A DNA stretch of 64,000 bases, from the NCBI RefSeq assembly GCF_019925205.1, contig NC_083561.1:12833217-12897216 (forward strand). Reading direction: 5' to 3'. Shown here piece by piece: positions 26,401-40,100 of this stretch (its first letter is position 1; every line of letters starts with the position of its first letter). The position numbers and the translations under genes were made by a program. Origin of the DNA: Metopolophium dirhodum (Eukaryota; Arthropoda; Insecta; Hemiptera; Aphididae). Under the pieces are notes generated by a model that saw nothing but the letters and a program-made list of their open reading frames with translations, made no database searches and was not told where the DNA came from.

Positions 26401-29400
26401 AGGGGTCCATCATTTCATGATAAAGTAGCTTGCTTATCTAATTAAACACGCAGCTATAAATAATATTTAAAATAGTATGTTGAACGGTTACATAGAATCC
26501 ATTATACATATGTATAATAATTTAATTATACATGTACACTTTGTAACATAATTTACAAATATTTATATGGGAGTACACACTCTTTGTTGTTAATCTGTAA
26601 CAATAAATAGTGGATAAACATTTGTGAGACTGAGGGTATTTTAAATAACAGTTTATATCTCAACCTTCAAAAGATTATTAGGGAATGTCCTGTGCAAAAT
26701 GTCACCATTTAAATTGAATAAAAATAACACATTTTGAAAAAAAACAACTTTATCTTTTGAAATTATGTCCTACAGTTAAATTGTAAGTAAACTGGGTAAA
26801 CTGGATTGTATACTAGGTGATTATTTATTTAACGCAAAATAGTTAAAAACCTATGCATTATATTTATATTTATTAAATTTTTTTTTAAATTAAAGTTTTA
26901 GTGTTTTGTGAAGCTGAAGTATGTCTTTGGTTATACCAGCACCCTGTATAATTCCCACATAAAATGTTCATCAACTTTTTAGTCATTTACAACTTCTAAG
27001 TTCTAGTATTTTTCATTTAATCTAACTTCGGTTTTTAAAAAAAAAAAAAATATCTTTAAAATAATATTTTATGAATCAATTAGTATAGAATCAATAATAT
27101 AATTTACTTTTATGAATCAATAAATTAATACCCTAATAGTTTTTTTAAAAATTATTTTGTATACATATTTATAATCTTAGTGTAGGATATAAATTCAATT
27201 TAAATGTTGGCATTTCACTGAGGAAATTATCTAAGGTTTAATATTAATAATATTCAAAACATTATTATTTTGTTTGATGGGGAACGAGGTGCATAATCAA
27301 AACAAATAGAAAAACACTCAGATACCATCATAATAATATTGGAAGTTTAATTTATATATTATGTATATACATAATACATGCATTTTTTCATTTGTATATA
27401 TTCAAAAATGAAAATATGAACTAACTTCCGTACCTTTTTAAGTTACGAGAAAATATTGTGTAAACAAAAAATGACCCAACATATAAATGTCTAACCTTAC
27501 CTAACTTATAGTCACAGAAATAATTGTCTTAGGACAATAGATTTACCTACATTCAATTCCATCCACGTATCATATTATATAGCTAACACTTTTGTCTCAT
27601 AGTAATCAATATAGTTTTTACTAAATGGTAAAAATAAATAAATTACATGCTATCATTTAAACTTTAAATTATTATTTTGTTTGATGGGGAACGAGGTGAA
27701 TATTCAAAATAAACAGAAAAACACTCAGATACCATCAATTATAATATTGGAAGATTAATTTATATTATATAATAAAAAAAAAATGTAATTTTTTTCATGA
27801 TTGAATAATTTCAAAAATGAAAATATTAACTTCCATAAACTTTTAGTTATGATACAAATGTCAATATTATACCACCAACAAGGCCTTCGTTCTACATTTA
27901 AAGTAAAACATGAATAGTTTTTATTATTATCATGACATTTATGATGTGAATTAACATTCATTTCTAAGCTAATTTTTTGACTAACATTAACAGTGGGGTT
28001 AGTTTATGTTGATAATTTAAACATTTTATAGTTTATTTTACAAAACATTATTTAAAATAGGTACAAAAAACCATTTGTGTTCAGGTATACAGTTTGAGAA
28101 AAACTTACTTAGATTTAAATGAATACAATAGGTTTATAATATAATAACAATTACTTTAGGACAGTTTTAATATTGAATAATTATAGTGATTACACATTAG
28201 TATTATACATAAGTTTAATTTGATAAGAAATTATCAACACCAATCAATAGGGCTGGACAGTATTGACCTATAGTCTATTCACAATGAGATCATTACTCGG
28301 CGGCCAAGTTGTGCGCATGGGCGTGGCTTTGTTATGTGGCAGCGTCTGATGCGTTGCCGTAGTGGGGACAGCGTCTGACCGCCGCCGGACGAAAACTGGT
28401 CGCCGTCGAGTAATGATCTCATTGTGAATAGACTATAGAAAATATTATATCAGACTAAACTACTGAAATTTTTCTTTATTAACAAGCAGTAGGAAGCTAA
28501 TTGTTTTTATCTCAAGCCATGATAACAAATATTGCACACTTGGTTATTTATAAGAGGAGTGTTTATTTTTATCTAATACATTGAAGGTACACTGGAACAT
28601 AGTTGAACAAATTAAATGTTATATAATATGATGGTTTAAACTTTAGTAATGATATAAATGTATAGTGACACAGATAGACTACGCAGGGTGTATACAAGCA
28701 TGTAGATCAACATTAAGGTATTGTTTCAAATAAAAAATGTCAGTAGTTGATGGGAGTTATAGTTTGTTTATTATTAACATTAACCGAATGAGAACATAAT
28801 TCAAAAGTGAGGCAGTTAAAGAGATAATTTGGACGATCTTATTTACAGCATAATAAATAAAGAAGAAACCCAACCTATACACTAAGCATTGACAAACAAT
28901 CAACCATTTGATTGATGTAAAAATCCCGTTTAACAAATGCTAAAGTGCACAAAACATATAGATATTTTTTATTAATTCATCAGGGAAATATTTAAAGAAA
29001 ATGTTTGTAGGGCTGAACAAATATCAGACATATTAACAAACCAGCTAAAGTGGTTTGGATAGTTTCTCAAAACATTGATTAGAAAATTATGTTGGAAAGA
29101 ATAGTCTTGGTTTGAATAGATCATTAAATTATTAATTAAGAGGATTAGTTAAAAAACATAAGCAACACATCATATAGAATAACATATTTCATATTTATTC
29201 TATTGTTATTGATAAATGTTAAGTCTCATGATCATGTATTTCTATAGATAATAGGAAAATAAAGTCGCTAAAAGGTGCTTTTCATACATTGTGACTGTTG
29301 TTACTGCATTAAAGTATTGTCTATGAATAAATAACTTATTTCTTGTAACCATAGTACTTACACTTTTAAAACACAAATTACCTTTCATGGTTATATTATA

Positions 29401-30558
29401 GTGATATATTAATCTACAATATAATTCTCATTCAACAACTATGAAAACCTATAGTTCAGTCTTGATTACTCAAATCGCAAAAAGCACCTATAAAAACTAA
29501 TTTGATATATATTTTTAATTTTAAATACCACATATATAACGCCAGTAATGACCGTAGTCTACAAGCGTAGGGAGTCAATACATGTTATACTTTAACTTTC
29601 CTCATGGATAATTCTCCCCTAAATATGGATGAAAAAAGGGGACATTTTTGTATTTACCAAACATAGAAAAAAAGTTCGCAAGGTTTTTGTATTATTGTAG
29701 CTTAACTATATATTTAATTAAAATTTTTCAAAACTACTTTAAAAATGGTTTGTTAAAATCAAATAATACAATCAAGTATAAAATTAGTTATTTTAATTAA
29801 TTTATAACATGGTTTAATACTTGACAAATATCTTAAGTATTTGTTAATAATCAATACATAAATAAATCTAAGTATAGTATATAATAAATTATGTATGGCC
29901 TTAAGACGCTGCAATATATTTTTATAAGCTATAAAATAAAAAAATAATAGTTATAATAGCTTTGTTTGAACTATGAATTTGTTAAAAACTAACTGGCAAT
30001 TACTATTTTTTTGTAATTGAACTAGCAATAATGAAATTGTGTAATTGTATTTGGTTTAAATGTTGATGTCAACAAAAAGATGCAATCACGTTTAAAATTA
30101 TTAAGACAAAGAACAGAACAAAGGAAACAATATTGCAAGAGTTGATAAATTTAAGAGTAAAAATATAATTTGTCAATTTATCTATTATGCGGTTAATAAA
30201 CATTAATTACCTGGTTCTACTGCTTCGGAATTATCCGGTCTGTTCCTCAGATGAGGTGGAACGTACTTGCTTGGAGCCGAACTGGGCTGTGAGTTGCCCT
30301 GCAAGTCCAGACCAGCAAACTGGAAAAATAAACCAATAAAACTATAAGAACCATCATACATCATACATTTAAAACGGTCAATAATAATCAGTGGATGTAA
30401 ATTAGCGGCACTATTTTAAGACGGCGGTAACCTAGACAATGAAAATTCGCACGTATCTTAACCTAGTTGATGGTCCGTTGATGAACATTGAAATAAACAA
30501 ATTGAATTCTTACCTGCTGCTCTAGACCTGATCCATTTTGATTGGGTACATTACTCAT
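23480..30558 (-). CDS. bel: ATP-dependent RNA helicase Belle/DDX3 (DEAD-box), 13 coding exons
   Basis: DEAD-box helicase of the DDX3/Ded1 family, which unwinds structured 5' UTRs during translation initiation and acts in RNA granules and small-RNA pathways (family knowledge). Coding exons, transcription order: 30514-30558, 30211-30319, 26121-26168, 25819-26041, 25561-25771, 25253-25474, 25064-25185, 24723-24993, 24499-24655, 24135-24437, 23890-24049, 23686-23804, 23480-23583. Phases all fit, 2094 nt, 697 aa, between human DDX3X and fly Belle in length. Motifs: N-terminal LEQQFAGLDL and KYVPPHLRN (eIF4E-binding-type region), an RG/Gly-rich segment in exon 4, PTPVQKYAIP (Q motif), AQTGSGKT (motif I), APTRELA (Ia), TPGRL (Ib), DEAD in VLDEADRM (II), SAT (III), VFVETKK (IV), ATAVAARGLDIP (V), HRIGRTGR (VI), then Gly/Ser-rich tail ending TQDWWSQS. 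The catalytic core is complete. Intron 2 is about 4 kb and holds a MITE and a local duplication. It is transcribed away from RpL8, from a shared short promoter. Confidence 0.97.
27256..27775. repeat. Local direct duplication in belle intron 2
   Basis: TTTGTTTGATGGGGAACGAG followed by ACACTCAGATACCATCA and ATATTGGAAG occurs at 27268-27370 and again at 27672-27775, about 400 bp apart, same orientation, with roughly 10 percent changes. Could be an intronic duplication or two copies of a repeat. Confidence 0.75.
28268..28438. mobile_element. GC-rich MITE with long perfect terminal inverted repeats
   Basis: Left end CTATAGTCTATTCACAATGA continues GATCATTACTCGGCGGCCA; the right end is its inverted copy, identical for about 30 bp. 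Flanking TA on both sides fits a TA target duplication. The interior (about 110 bp) is markedly GC-rich against AT-rich surroundings and contains CAGCGTCTGA twice. No coding capacity. Lies in belle intron 2. Confidence 0.85.
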
Positions 30559-30987
30559 ATTATTACAAATCGGCGACGATGAATACGTTGCTGCACTTGC
30601 GAGTGTAATTCAACAAAACGAACGTACAAAAATTAAATCGCTGTACTGAAAAGTATTATGGCAAATGCCAATAATGGCCGACTAGATTGAAAGGAGACAG
30701 ACAGCTGATAACCTTGAATGCGACGTTACCATCCCGTCGGTTATAACCAAAATAAATTTTCTGTTTTTTCGAATTTCATAAGTATTTTAATTTTTCTATT
30801 CCCATAAATAAGCCATTTGTCATACAACTTAAATTTAAATTTGTGAAAATGAAGGATTTAAATAAAAATAGTTCTAAATTCAATAGCTTTTTCTAAACGA
30901 ACAAAAGTTGGTGGCACTGCGTGCATAGGCACGCATTACGTCCGTGTGCGTCCGCACTGATTACAATGTTTTTTTGATTTCACGAGT
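30559..30987. promoter_or_regulatory. Divergent promoter shared by belle (-) and RpL8 (+)
   Basis: Only 429 bp separate the belle start codon from the predicted RpL8 transcription start, so both 5' UTRs and core promoters must fit here. No TATA box in the expected place on either side. GCGTGCATAGGCACGC at about 30920 is a near-palindrome close to the RpL8 side. Both products serve translation, which makes joint regulation plausible but unproven. Confidence 0.6.
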
Positions 30988-31031
30988 CTTTCCTACGTGA
31001 AACAGTTCCTCGAGTAGTCATCTTGTAAAAC
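30988..31031 (+). other. RpL8: Noncoding first exon of RpL8 with TOP-like start
   Basis: CTTTCCTACG at 30988 fits a terminal oligopyrimidine start typical of ribosomal protein mRNAs, and AAAAC|GTAAGT at 31031/31032 is a strong splice donor. The matching acceptor is TTTTTAG at 31398, eight bases before the start codon. The exact start site is inferred from sequence only. Confidence 0.65.
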
Positions 31032-31406
31032 GTAAGTACAATTTTTTATCCTCATTTATCTAACCAATCCAGTTTTACAGACAGACATCCGTCTTTGGTT
31101 AGGCTTAAGTTCGTATTGCAATCGATTATTATATCGATATCCCCAACGTTAAAACACATCAACCGGTGTTCGAATCTGGTGTAAAGTGTTACCTTCCCCA
31201 AGTTTTTAGCGTATACAGTTGGGATATTGAGTGGCTCGCGTCTTTTTTTAAATAATTGACGTAAGTTAATCGATGCTGTTCATTACGTGGTTGTACTTTT
31301 TCATTTCGTTTTCGTACCTGAACCGGTTGTCTGGACTGAATTCTACTCTTGGTTTTCTGACGACTGATTTGATTAAAATGTTACGTTTGTGTTTTTAGGT
31401 ATCATA

Positions 31407-33170
31407 ATGGGTAGGGTTATTCGTGCTCAGAGAAAAGGTGCGGGAAGCGTTTTCCGTTCCCACACTAAACACCGCAAAGGCGCTCCCAAACTCAGGAACT
31501 TGGACTACTCGGAAAAATATGGTTACATCAAAGGAGTCGTTAAGGTAAAAAACATTGAATTTATTGCTTTTTTCTTTATGAAAATACTATTTTAAATATA
31601 AATATATTTATTTACCTATATTCATGTTGTTGATATACCTTAATTTTAGAAGTACAATTTAATTTTCATCTGTTAAGTGTATAGTTATTAATTGTATACC
31701 TACTAGGCATCTAACTTTGAAAGATAATATTTGAGTTGAAAACAACTAATAGATTAATCTTAACTTAATTTTAATTTGCACCATGTTTTTTAATTATTAT
31801 TAATGTATAATCTATAGTTAATTATTTTTGTGTTGTAGGACATTATTCACGATCCTGGTCGTGGAGCTCCTTTAGCGGTTGTTCACTTTAGAGACCCATA
31901 CAAATATAAGACAAGAAAAGAGTTATTCATTGCACCCGAAGGTGTATACACAGGACAATTTTTGTACTGTGGAAAGAAAGGTATGATGTAATAAAATAAA
32001 TAAATAAATTGTACAATTATTACTTAAACAATATTTTTTAATTTTTTTGTTTATTTTTTAGCTAAATTGAACATTGGTAATGTTATGCCTATTGGTGTAA
32101 TGCCTGAAGGTACTATTATCTGTAATTTGGAAGAAAAAACTGGTGACCGTGGCCGTTTAGCTCGTGCTTCTGGTAATTATGCTACCGTTGTTGCCCACAA
32201 CCCAGACTCCAAAAGGACAAGGGTAAAGTTACCGTCTGGTGCCAAAAAAGTTATTCCATCCAACAACCGTGCTATGATTGGTATGTATTGTTACTGAATT
32301 TATTCATTATACACTATATTTTTATTGACTTATTCAACAGGGTTTAAGTTGTAATAAAAATAATATTTGACATTTTTAACAAATAAATGCTTGCTCGATC
32401 ACTACTTTCACAATCTATTATTCTTTTATATATGTTTTTACAATGCAATATAATCATGTATTATATTACAGAAGATATTAGATTAAACAGTATTTTTATT
32501 TTTATTGAATTCTGATTTAGTATTATATTGTCAAAGCATATTAAAATCTATGATGTTTATAGACATTTGAAACCTGACAATATTCAGTGAAGTCAATATT
32601 TGATACTGAGATTTTTTGTTATGAATTTATCAGGTTTGAATCGATGATGATGAAATTAATAGACATTTGAAACCTGATTTTTTAGTGAAGTCACATTGTA
32701 ACTGAGATTCAATCTATTATGATAAATGTATCACAATTGACTGATAATTTATTTTATTTATAATTTATAATTCTAGATAACTTAAGATTAAGTACCTATT
32801 ACTAAGTGCATAATTTATTTTTTAAAGGACTGGTTTCTGGAGGTGGACGTATTGACAAGCCTATGTTGAAGGCTGGGCGTGCATACCACAAATACAAGGC
32901 TAAGCGTAATTGCTGGCCTAAGGTACGTGGTGTTGCTATGAACCCTGTTGAGCATCCTCATGGAGGTGGTAATCATCAACATATTGGTAAAGCATCCACA
33001 GTCAAGAGAGGAACCAGTGCAGGAAGAAAGGTAAATAACATAATTTTTTTATTATTATTATTATAATTACTAATAATTCTATTATTACGTTTTAGGTTGG
33101 TCTCATTGCCGCCAGGAGAACTGGTAGAATTCGTGGAGGTAAAGTGGTCACCAAGAAGGGTGATGATTAA
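31407..33170 (+). CDS. RpL8: 60S ribosomal protein L8 (uL2), five coding exons
   Basis: Core large-subunit protein near the peptidyl-transferase centre. Coding exons 31407-31544, 31839-31980, 32062-32280, 32828-33030, 33096-33170; phases fit, 777 nt, 258 aa, the usual length for animal L8. It opens MGRVIRAQRKGAGSVFRSHT, then has GAPKLRNLDYSEKYGYIKG, DPGRGAPLAVVHFRDPY, IGNVMPIGVMPEGT, and the highly conserved MNPVEHPHGGGNHQHIGK loop with the catalytically important histidine. It ends VVTKKGDD. The start is the first ATG after the acceptor at 31398. Polyadenylation signal AATAAA at 33205-33210, 35 bp after the stop. All parts are intact. Confidence 0.98.
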
Positions 33171-34196
33171 TCTGTTTATTGTCGTCTTTGTATTTAATTT
33201 TACAAATAAAAAAAAAAAACAAAATCAACAAAGTCTTATTATTTATCTTTCTTTTAGTCAATTTAATAACAGATATTCATATTTCTTGATGACAAAAGAT
33301 ACAATTAGTTCTTGATAATATCATAATTTTACAAATGGACCTATTTAAATGTAAAAAATTGTCTTTAACTTATAAGTTTTAATATGAGTTAAATAAATAT
33401 AATATTCGATCCAAATAGTTAAACTGATGTTAGATATAATAATATATACTTTATTTCTATGTAGTGCTAGACTTATTAGTTTTTTCTCTGAAATGTACTA
33501 AAATATGTGTTTTATAGTTATGAATATTTTAAACACAGCAAAAATTATTTTTGTTAGATAATGGTTTTTATATGTTTTAAATTGTTAAATATTCTACATT
33601 TATCTATTTATATTTACTAATATACAAATTATCTTACAATATTGATAATTTGAATGCATAATTACGACCGCATTAATTTGCCAATAGTTAATATTAATTC
33701 AATTTTTGTTAGGTTCTTCAACAGGTACGGTCATATTGGCAGGTTTTAATATACAATACTAACTTCTGGCTACTCATCAACTGTTTGATAGAGATATATT
33801 ATCCTAAGATTGTGTATTTGTTTTATCTTTAAGAGCATAGGATTTCGCGTCACAGAAATCCACGATGACTTGAGTTTATTGTATGTAGTAATTAACTACA
33901 TGTAGTACTTCTTTATCTATGGTAGTAAATATTAATCTACCTATGTATAATGAAATATACATAATACATACGGGTCTCAATACGCATCAATATTTAAATA
34001 GGTAGGTAGTTATAGTTCATCAAAGCTTTGTGGTTCTTATCATTTTTGTGTTCCAATAAAAATTAAAACCATGGCAACAATTATTAAACAACTTCGATGG
34101 TATTTATAAAATTATTTGTTTTATCAATAACACTAAATTATCTCAGTAAATAATTGTCCTTTTAAGTGTACTTTTGTTAAATAATATCAAACTAAA
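33171..34196. other. Intergenic: RpL8 3' UTR and upstream region of the DNAAF6 gene
   Basis: After the RpL8 poly(A) signal the sequence is AT-rich without coding frames. The promoter of the next gene must lie here but shows no recognised element. Confidence 0.45.
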
Positions 34197-37100
34197 ATGG
34201 ATTACATTGATTTAAAAAAATTAAGTGAAATGCTGGAACCACCAACTGCAAATTCTTCGGATAGCGAAGATGATCTTCCGAAATCATCTTTAGTGCAACT
34301 GTGTAAGTCTATTAAACTACCTACTTGGGTAATTATTTTATTACCACGTAATATGACTTCGTATATTGCCATATTGGAGAACAAAATATTATTTTCTTAT
34401 GTAATATGAAGTAAGATATCAGTTCGTGATGAATATGTAGGTAGGTAAAGGTTGCATTATCTTTTAATCCCGAAAACAAAAACTCAGGTGGTCCCAAAAT
34501 AACGATCAGATCAGCTCACTGACTACTGAGGTTAATAATTTGAATACATTTTTGCCCGACTAGGAGCTAAGGTGATACTTCCCATGGCTAAATAACAATT
34601 TTAAATTTAACCATGATACTTCCTAGTATTTGGTGTTTTTTACTAACTAAAACAAGGTTATATTTTTATTAATAGGATTAGGTTAAAGAAGGGAATCAAA
34701 ATACGTTCGTATTTTTAGCCATGATAATAATTGTAATATGTCCATCTTTATTGTCCAAAAGCAATAAGCGTTGATAGTCGCTAGTTTAGTAGTCAGATAT
34801 AGTTGCGTTAAAAATATGTCAAAATTGCAATGAAAATATGTTAAAACCGTAATAAAAATACATTAAAGTTACATAAAAAATTATAGAAAATAAGTAATAT
34901 ATATAATTGTTAATTACTTACTTAAAGAACATGATGGACATTAAAATATTATAATATTATAAAATAGTATTAAAAAAAAGTGGATGTGGCTCTGCCGTAC
35001 AGTAGGTTACAAGTGGGTCACTGTAATAGATGTTGTTGAATTTGAATTCAATGATATAATATCATTGTATAAGAAAAACGGTCAGTCGGCCTATGATATT
35101 ACAAAGTATATTTGATGAAATTAATAAAGTAATTTATATATAACCTATTTACGTGGAACCTTGTTTCGAATTTTCAATCCTTAGCTATAAAAGTTGAACA
35201 TTTTATACATTTTTAACTACAAAATAACTATTAAATTTGAAATTGATAAATTTGAACTTTAAATGATCATGAAAAAAAAATTGTGCCTATGTATTTTTAA
35301 TATTTTTCAACTGCTATTGAAACAATATATCAGGCGCCTTGCATTAAATTTTCACGTTTTTTTACCCAACAAATAAAATTTAATTGATATTTGTAGAATC
35401 ATACATTTTTTTCTTCATAATACGATATGTAATTGAATCATTTTGGAACAAAGATTATTTATTACCCACTTACAGCAAGCGTTTATACGTTATTATACGA
35501 TTTTATACGTTATTATTAATTATTTCCTTCGTCGTGAACAATTGTAGCCACAGTACTGCTTATCGGCTAAAAACTACGACTAAAATAGTAAATAATAGAC
35601 AATAATACACCCGAAGGTCGAAGTGAGTTATTTATGTCACTGGCCGTTTACTGCCGACAATCGTCATTTGATATAAGATAATAAATATGGTTTATAAAAT
35701 ATATTATTTTTCGGTATTAATAATTTATTAGTTTATTAGTTATTACAGTGTGTACTGTGTAGTCGTGAAGACGTATTATAGTGACTTGTGTGTAACCGAG
35801 CCGATCGAGGAAATCGTTGTCTGTTTTTGTTTATGTACACTATTAGAATAACCTAAGTACTTTTTTATTTTATATTGGTTATAACTTGACTAATAATTAA
35901 ATAAAAATAAAAATATGATTAGCCAGTTCTTTAAACCTACTCCGAAATCCACAAGGACATTGAACGATGATGATAGTACAATAGATCAACCACAAACGAA
36001 AATGTTAAAATGAAATATTACCTCAACTTCTAACGAGTCTTCTAACTTAAATGTGCTTGATATTAGCTTAAATAGTGATGAATAACCTATTCAGCCGATT
36101 ATCAATTTTCCACGTCGTAAAATTTATGAAAAACAACGTAGTTTTCAAAGTTCATGGTACAAAGTTTATCCTTGGATTGAATATTCTGTTCAATTGGATG
36201 CAATTTTCTGTTTTTTTTTGTCGTCATTTTACTAGTTCTATATCTCGTGAAAAGCATCAAGATGTTTTAATAGCCACAGGATATAATAATTGGAAAAATA
36301 TTTCGGGGATGACAAAAAAACATAACGCGGCAGATTCGCATAAAACATCATTAGCCAAATATCAAGGTTATATATCATCAAAAAGTGTAGGAGATGTTAC
36401 GACTCAAATGAATAGTCATGTCGAAGAGAATTTAAATAAAAATCGAGAAGTATTAAAAAGTGTAATTCGTTCAGTTTTGTATTGCGCACGACAGGATATA
36501 GGTTTACGTGGTCACAATAATGTAATCGAATATTCAAATGAAGACGAACACGGCGTGAAAACTACAAAAAATCAAGGCGATTTTAAAGAACTATTAGATT
36601 TACTATGTTTGGAAAATGAAAAGTTTAATACAAATTTAAAGTCTCTACCTTAAAAATGCTAAATATACTTCAAATAAAATCCAAAATGATATTTTATTTG
36701 CGTCTTCAAATGTAATTTTACAAACTATTATTAGAGAAGTGAATGAAGGTATTTCGGTTTATAGTTTAATTGAGGATGAAGCTCGTGATGCGTCAACATT
36801 TGAACAAATGTCATTATGTATTAGAGTTATACCAAAAACCAAAATCGATGTTCTCGAAAACAGATTTTGCGTAAAAATTCCCGTTTTTCCTTAATTTTTC
36901 TTTTGTTTTTCACGTCGTTTTTGAAAAATACTGAGAAATACTTTTGACACCCCAAATTACCAACCAGATTCACTTTCCTATAAGAGAAGTTACTGTTGAA
37001 GAAAATCAAAGCATTTTTACTGTCCTAAAAGGTGATGACAGACACAAAAATAAAAAATAAAAAAAAAACACACATTATTATTAAATCAATATATTCATCG

Positions 37101-40100
37101 CTTCGCTCAGAATCTAAAATGAAAAATATATTATTTTTCTGAATTAAAATGTATAATTATATACATTTTTAAAGAGATCGTCTGTTACTCAATGTATGTT
37201 TATATAATGAAAAGGTACGTTCAACATCTACACTTGTTATCAGTGCATTTTTAAAATAATTTAAACAACTTGGCGTTATATCTAAATAAACATTTTGATT
37301 TCCTGCCATAACCTCTAACAAAACAAAGACCGACAATTTAAAATCAGAAAAATACAATTTAAGACTTTTGTAGCGACTTTCATAGACCATTAAAAATTAA
37401 AATAATTTTTAAATTTTCTTAGTATTTTGGGGTGTAAGGCTAAAGCCCACTCAGCCCCCTGGCTACGCCACTGATTATTACAACGCTTCTCTACTATTAG
37501 GAAAAACCATAATGTGAACATTTACATCATTACATCACCTATATTTATTAAAAAATTACCTATTTTGTGTATTTTGTCTTGTGAAGTATACAAAAATTGC
37601 AAAAATTGCAATATAAAATTAAATGGGAAGACAGTAATTAGTCCGATTCGTGTACATCTTTAATTTACCTAATATCAATAAAAATTTGCAATATCAATTA
37701 AACCAAATCTTTAGTTATATGTTACATTTTATTTACGGTTTATAATTTAAATAGGTAGGTCAAAAACAGGAAAAGACACAACAATCTTGACAACTGAATC
37801 TATAAAAAAAAATGAAGAAAAAAATCAAAAAAAAATCGAGGTATTACAGTCGGAAGAAGAGAAAGCTAAGAATATATGGCAAGATGAAGAGATCGTAGCT
37901 GCTCCAGAAGCTATTGACGTTGTATCAGACACTAGAGTTAGACCTGAATATGATGTAAAGTATCAACAATTCGTGGGAACAGAAGATGCGTTTCTACAAG
38001 TAAATTAAAAAAATTATACTTAACACGTATTATGTAGATACATATTAATGTATTATAATATAATGAATTGATGATACTTCTATAATAATGACAATATCGT
38101 CAATATTTAATGTTTTCTTATTATAATACATTTTAGAAATTATAATGATTTAATGATAATAATAGCAATAAAAACATAAAATGCTTTAGGAAAAAATAAA
38201 TCTAAAACTAACATTTTATTTTATTTTGATAGGTGTATTAAGAATCAGATTTATATAAAACCAATTTATGTACAGAAATAAAATTTCTATTTTAATAAGT
38301 AAAAAAATATCCTTATTTTATATTAGATATTATTGTCGATGATTAGGTAACGAATTAAATATTATAACATAATATGATTGGGTATGTCGATCTGAATAAG
38401 CGTAATATAAAAACAATGAATCATAAAATAATTATATGATTCACCAAGCATGCTCACCCCTTTTCATCTTTAATAATGCAGTTATTCAAAATCTGGTTTT
38501 TTGAATTTTTAAATATACTTTAAGACCATATTTTTAAATTCATGAGATTTTTTGTAGTTATTACTTAAGAGGACGTCACACCCGCATGTGTTGTCTTCGA
38601 CTTACAAATATACAACATAGCCATAACTGTTTTGCGTGGGACAACTTTTATCTTTCTGTTTTTGTAGTAGTGGATCCAAAATTTCCGAACATATAGGGTA
38701 GAAAATTATCTATGCAACAGCATGTCTATATGTTAGATAACATAATATATACAATAAAAGTTATCTGCTTCTAAACATTGGTTTTTTTTTCATTTGTTTA
38801 CAAAAAGTGATTGGATAGTGCTATTAATAAAAAAAAAGCACAGGCCAAGTTCTTCTTTACGTGTTGTGAACATTTTGTAGTCCTTCAACAAATATGGTGA
38901 GAGAAAAGTTGTCCCGCTCAAAACAGTTTTTGCTATGTTGTACATTTGTAAGACGGAGACAACACATGCGGGTGTGACATCATTTTAAGGATTATCCTGT
39001 GGAAATACAAACTTCAGTTTTTCATATGAGACACCCCTGTTTTGAACCCCTGTTCAACTATAAATGATACAGAAGATAATTTCTCTGAAATTTTTGACGT
39101 ATCAAAATCAAAATTTGTACGAGTAGTTTTTGAGTTATCTAATTTTGTGTTTTAAGGATAAAATGTCCATGGTAATGGGCTTATAAGATATAGTGGCTAT
39201 CGGCTATGGTGATTTTCCATTGTAGTCATTAATATTGATTTATCGATATTAATAATTTGTAAAAATGACCCAATGTAATAAATACTAGGTATATCCAATT
39301 TTATGTCAATGTTATATTTATGTAAAACCATTTTTAAGTTTTTTACATCAACATTTTCAAAACAATTATCCAATACAGTAAAAAAAAGGGGGATACTTCT
39401 TGTAGGTAATACAAACAAATTGGAAATATTTTAAAATATGGTCTTTGAGTAAATTTAAAAATTCCAATAATCAACATTTTAATAAATTCATTATTAAAGG
39501 AAAACATGATGGGGGTGAGCATAGTTGGTGAATCCGTGAATTACCCTGTTTACCTAATAGCTTTGACATATTAATATTTAGTATTATAAGTTTGCATGTT
39601 TTTTTATTGGTTTAGTTTTATCAGTATAAAATATAAATAATAATAGATTTCGATTAATTGTGTTGATACCTACTTCAATTAAATCTAATTATTAATTTAC
39701 CGTTTTCAATTAAAGTTATGAATGGCTTAATCGGATGAATATTTCTCTTCAAAAGACAATTAAAATTGTCTTGTACTATATATATCATACATTTATACGA
39801 ATATAAAACAAGTGGAATTAAATTATATTATTTTTAAGTTTACAAAAATGTATTAAAAATAATAGATTCTCCATTCACTTTAATATTCAGTACAAAGTAT
39901 TTCGTATTCGGATTCCTGGTTAAAATAACTTTGGTTAAATTTGATATTTATGTAGACTTTCATGGCTTTACACCGTTGTAGGTAACTTCAAGTTTCGTAA
40001 CTGAAATATTAATTTAAAAAATAAGAATGTGTATTTAATTATGTTATTATTTTACTAAACTGTTTCTCTGTAACGATAAAGTAAAAATAACAAAATTAAA

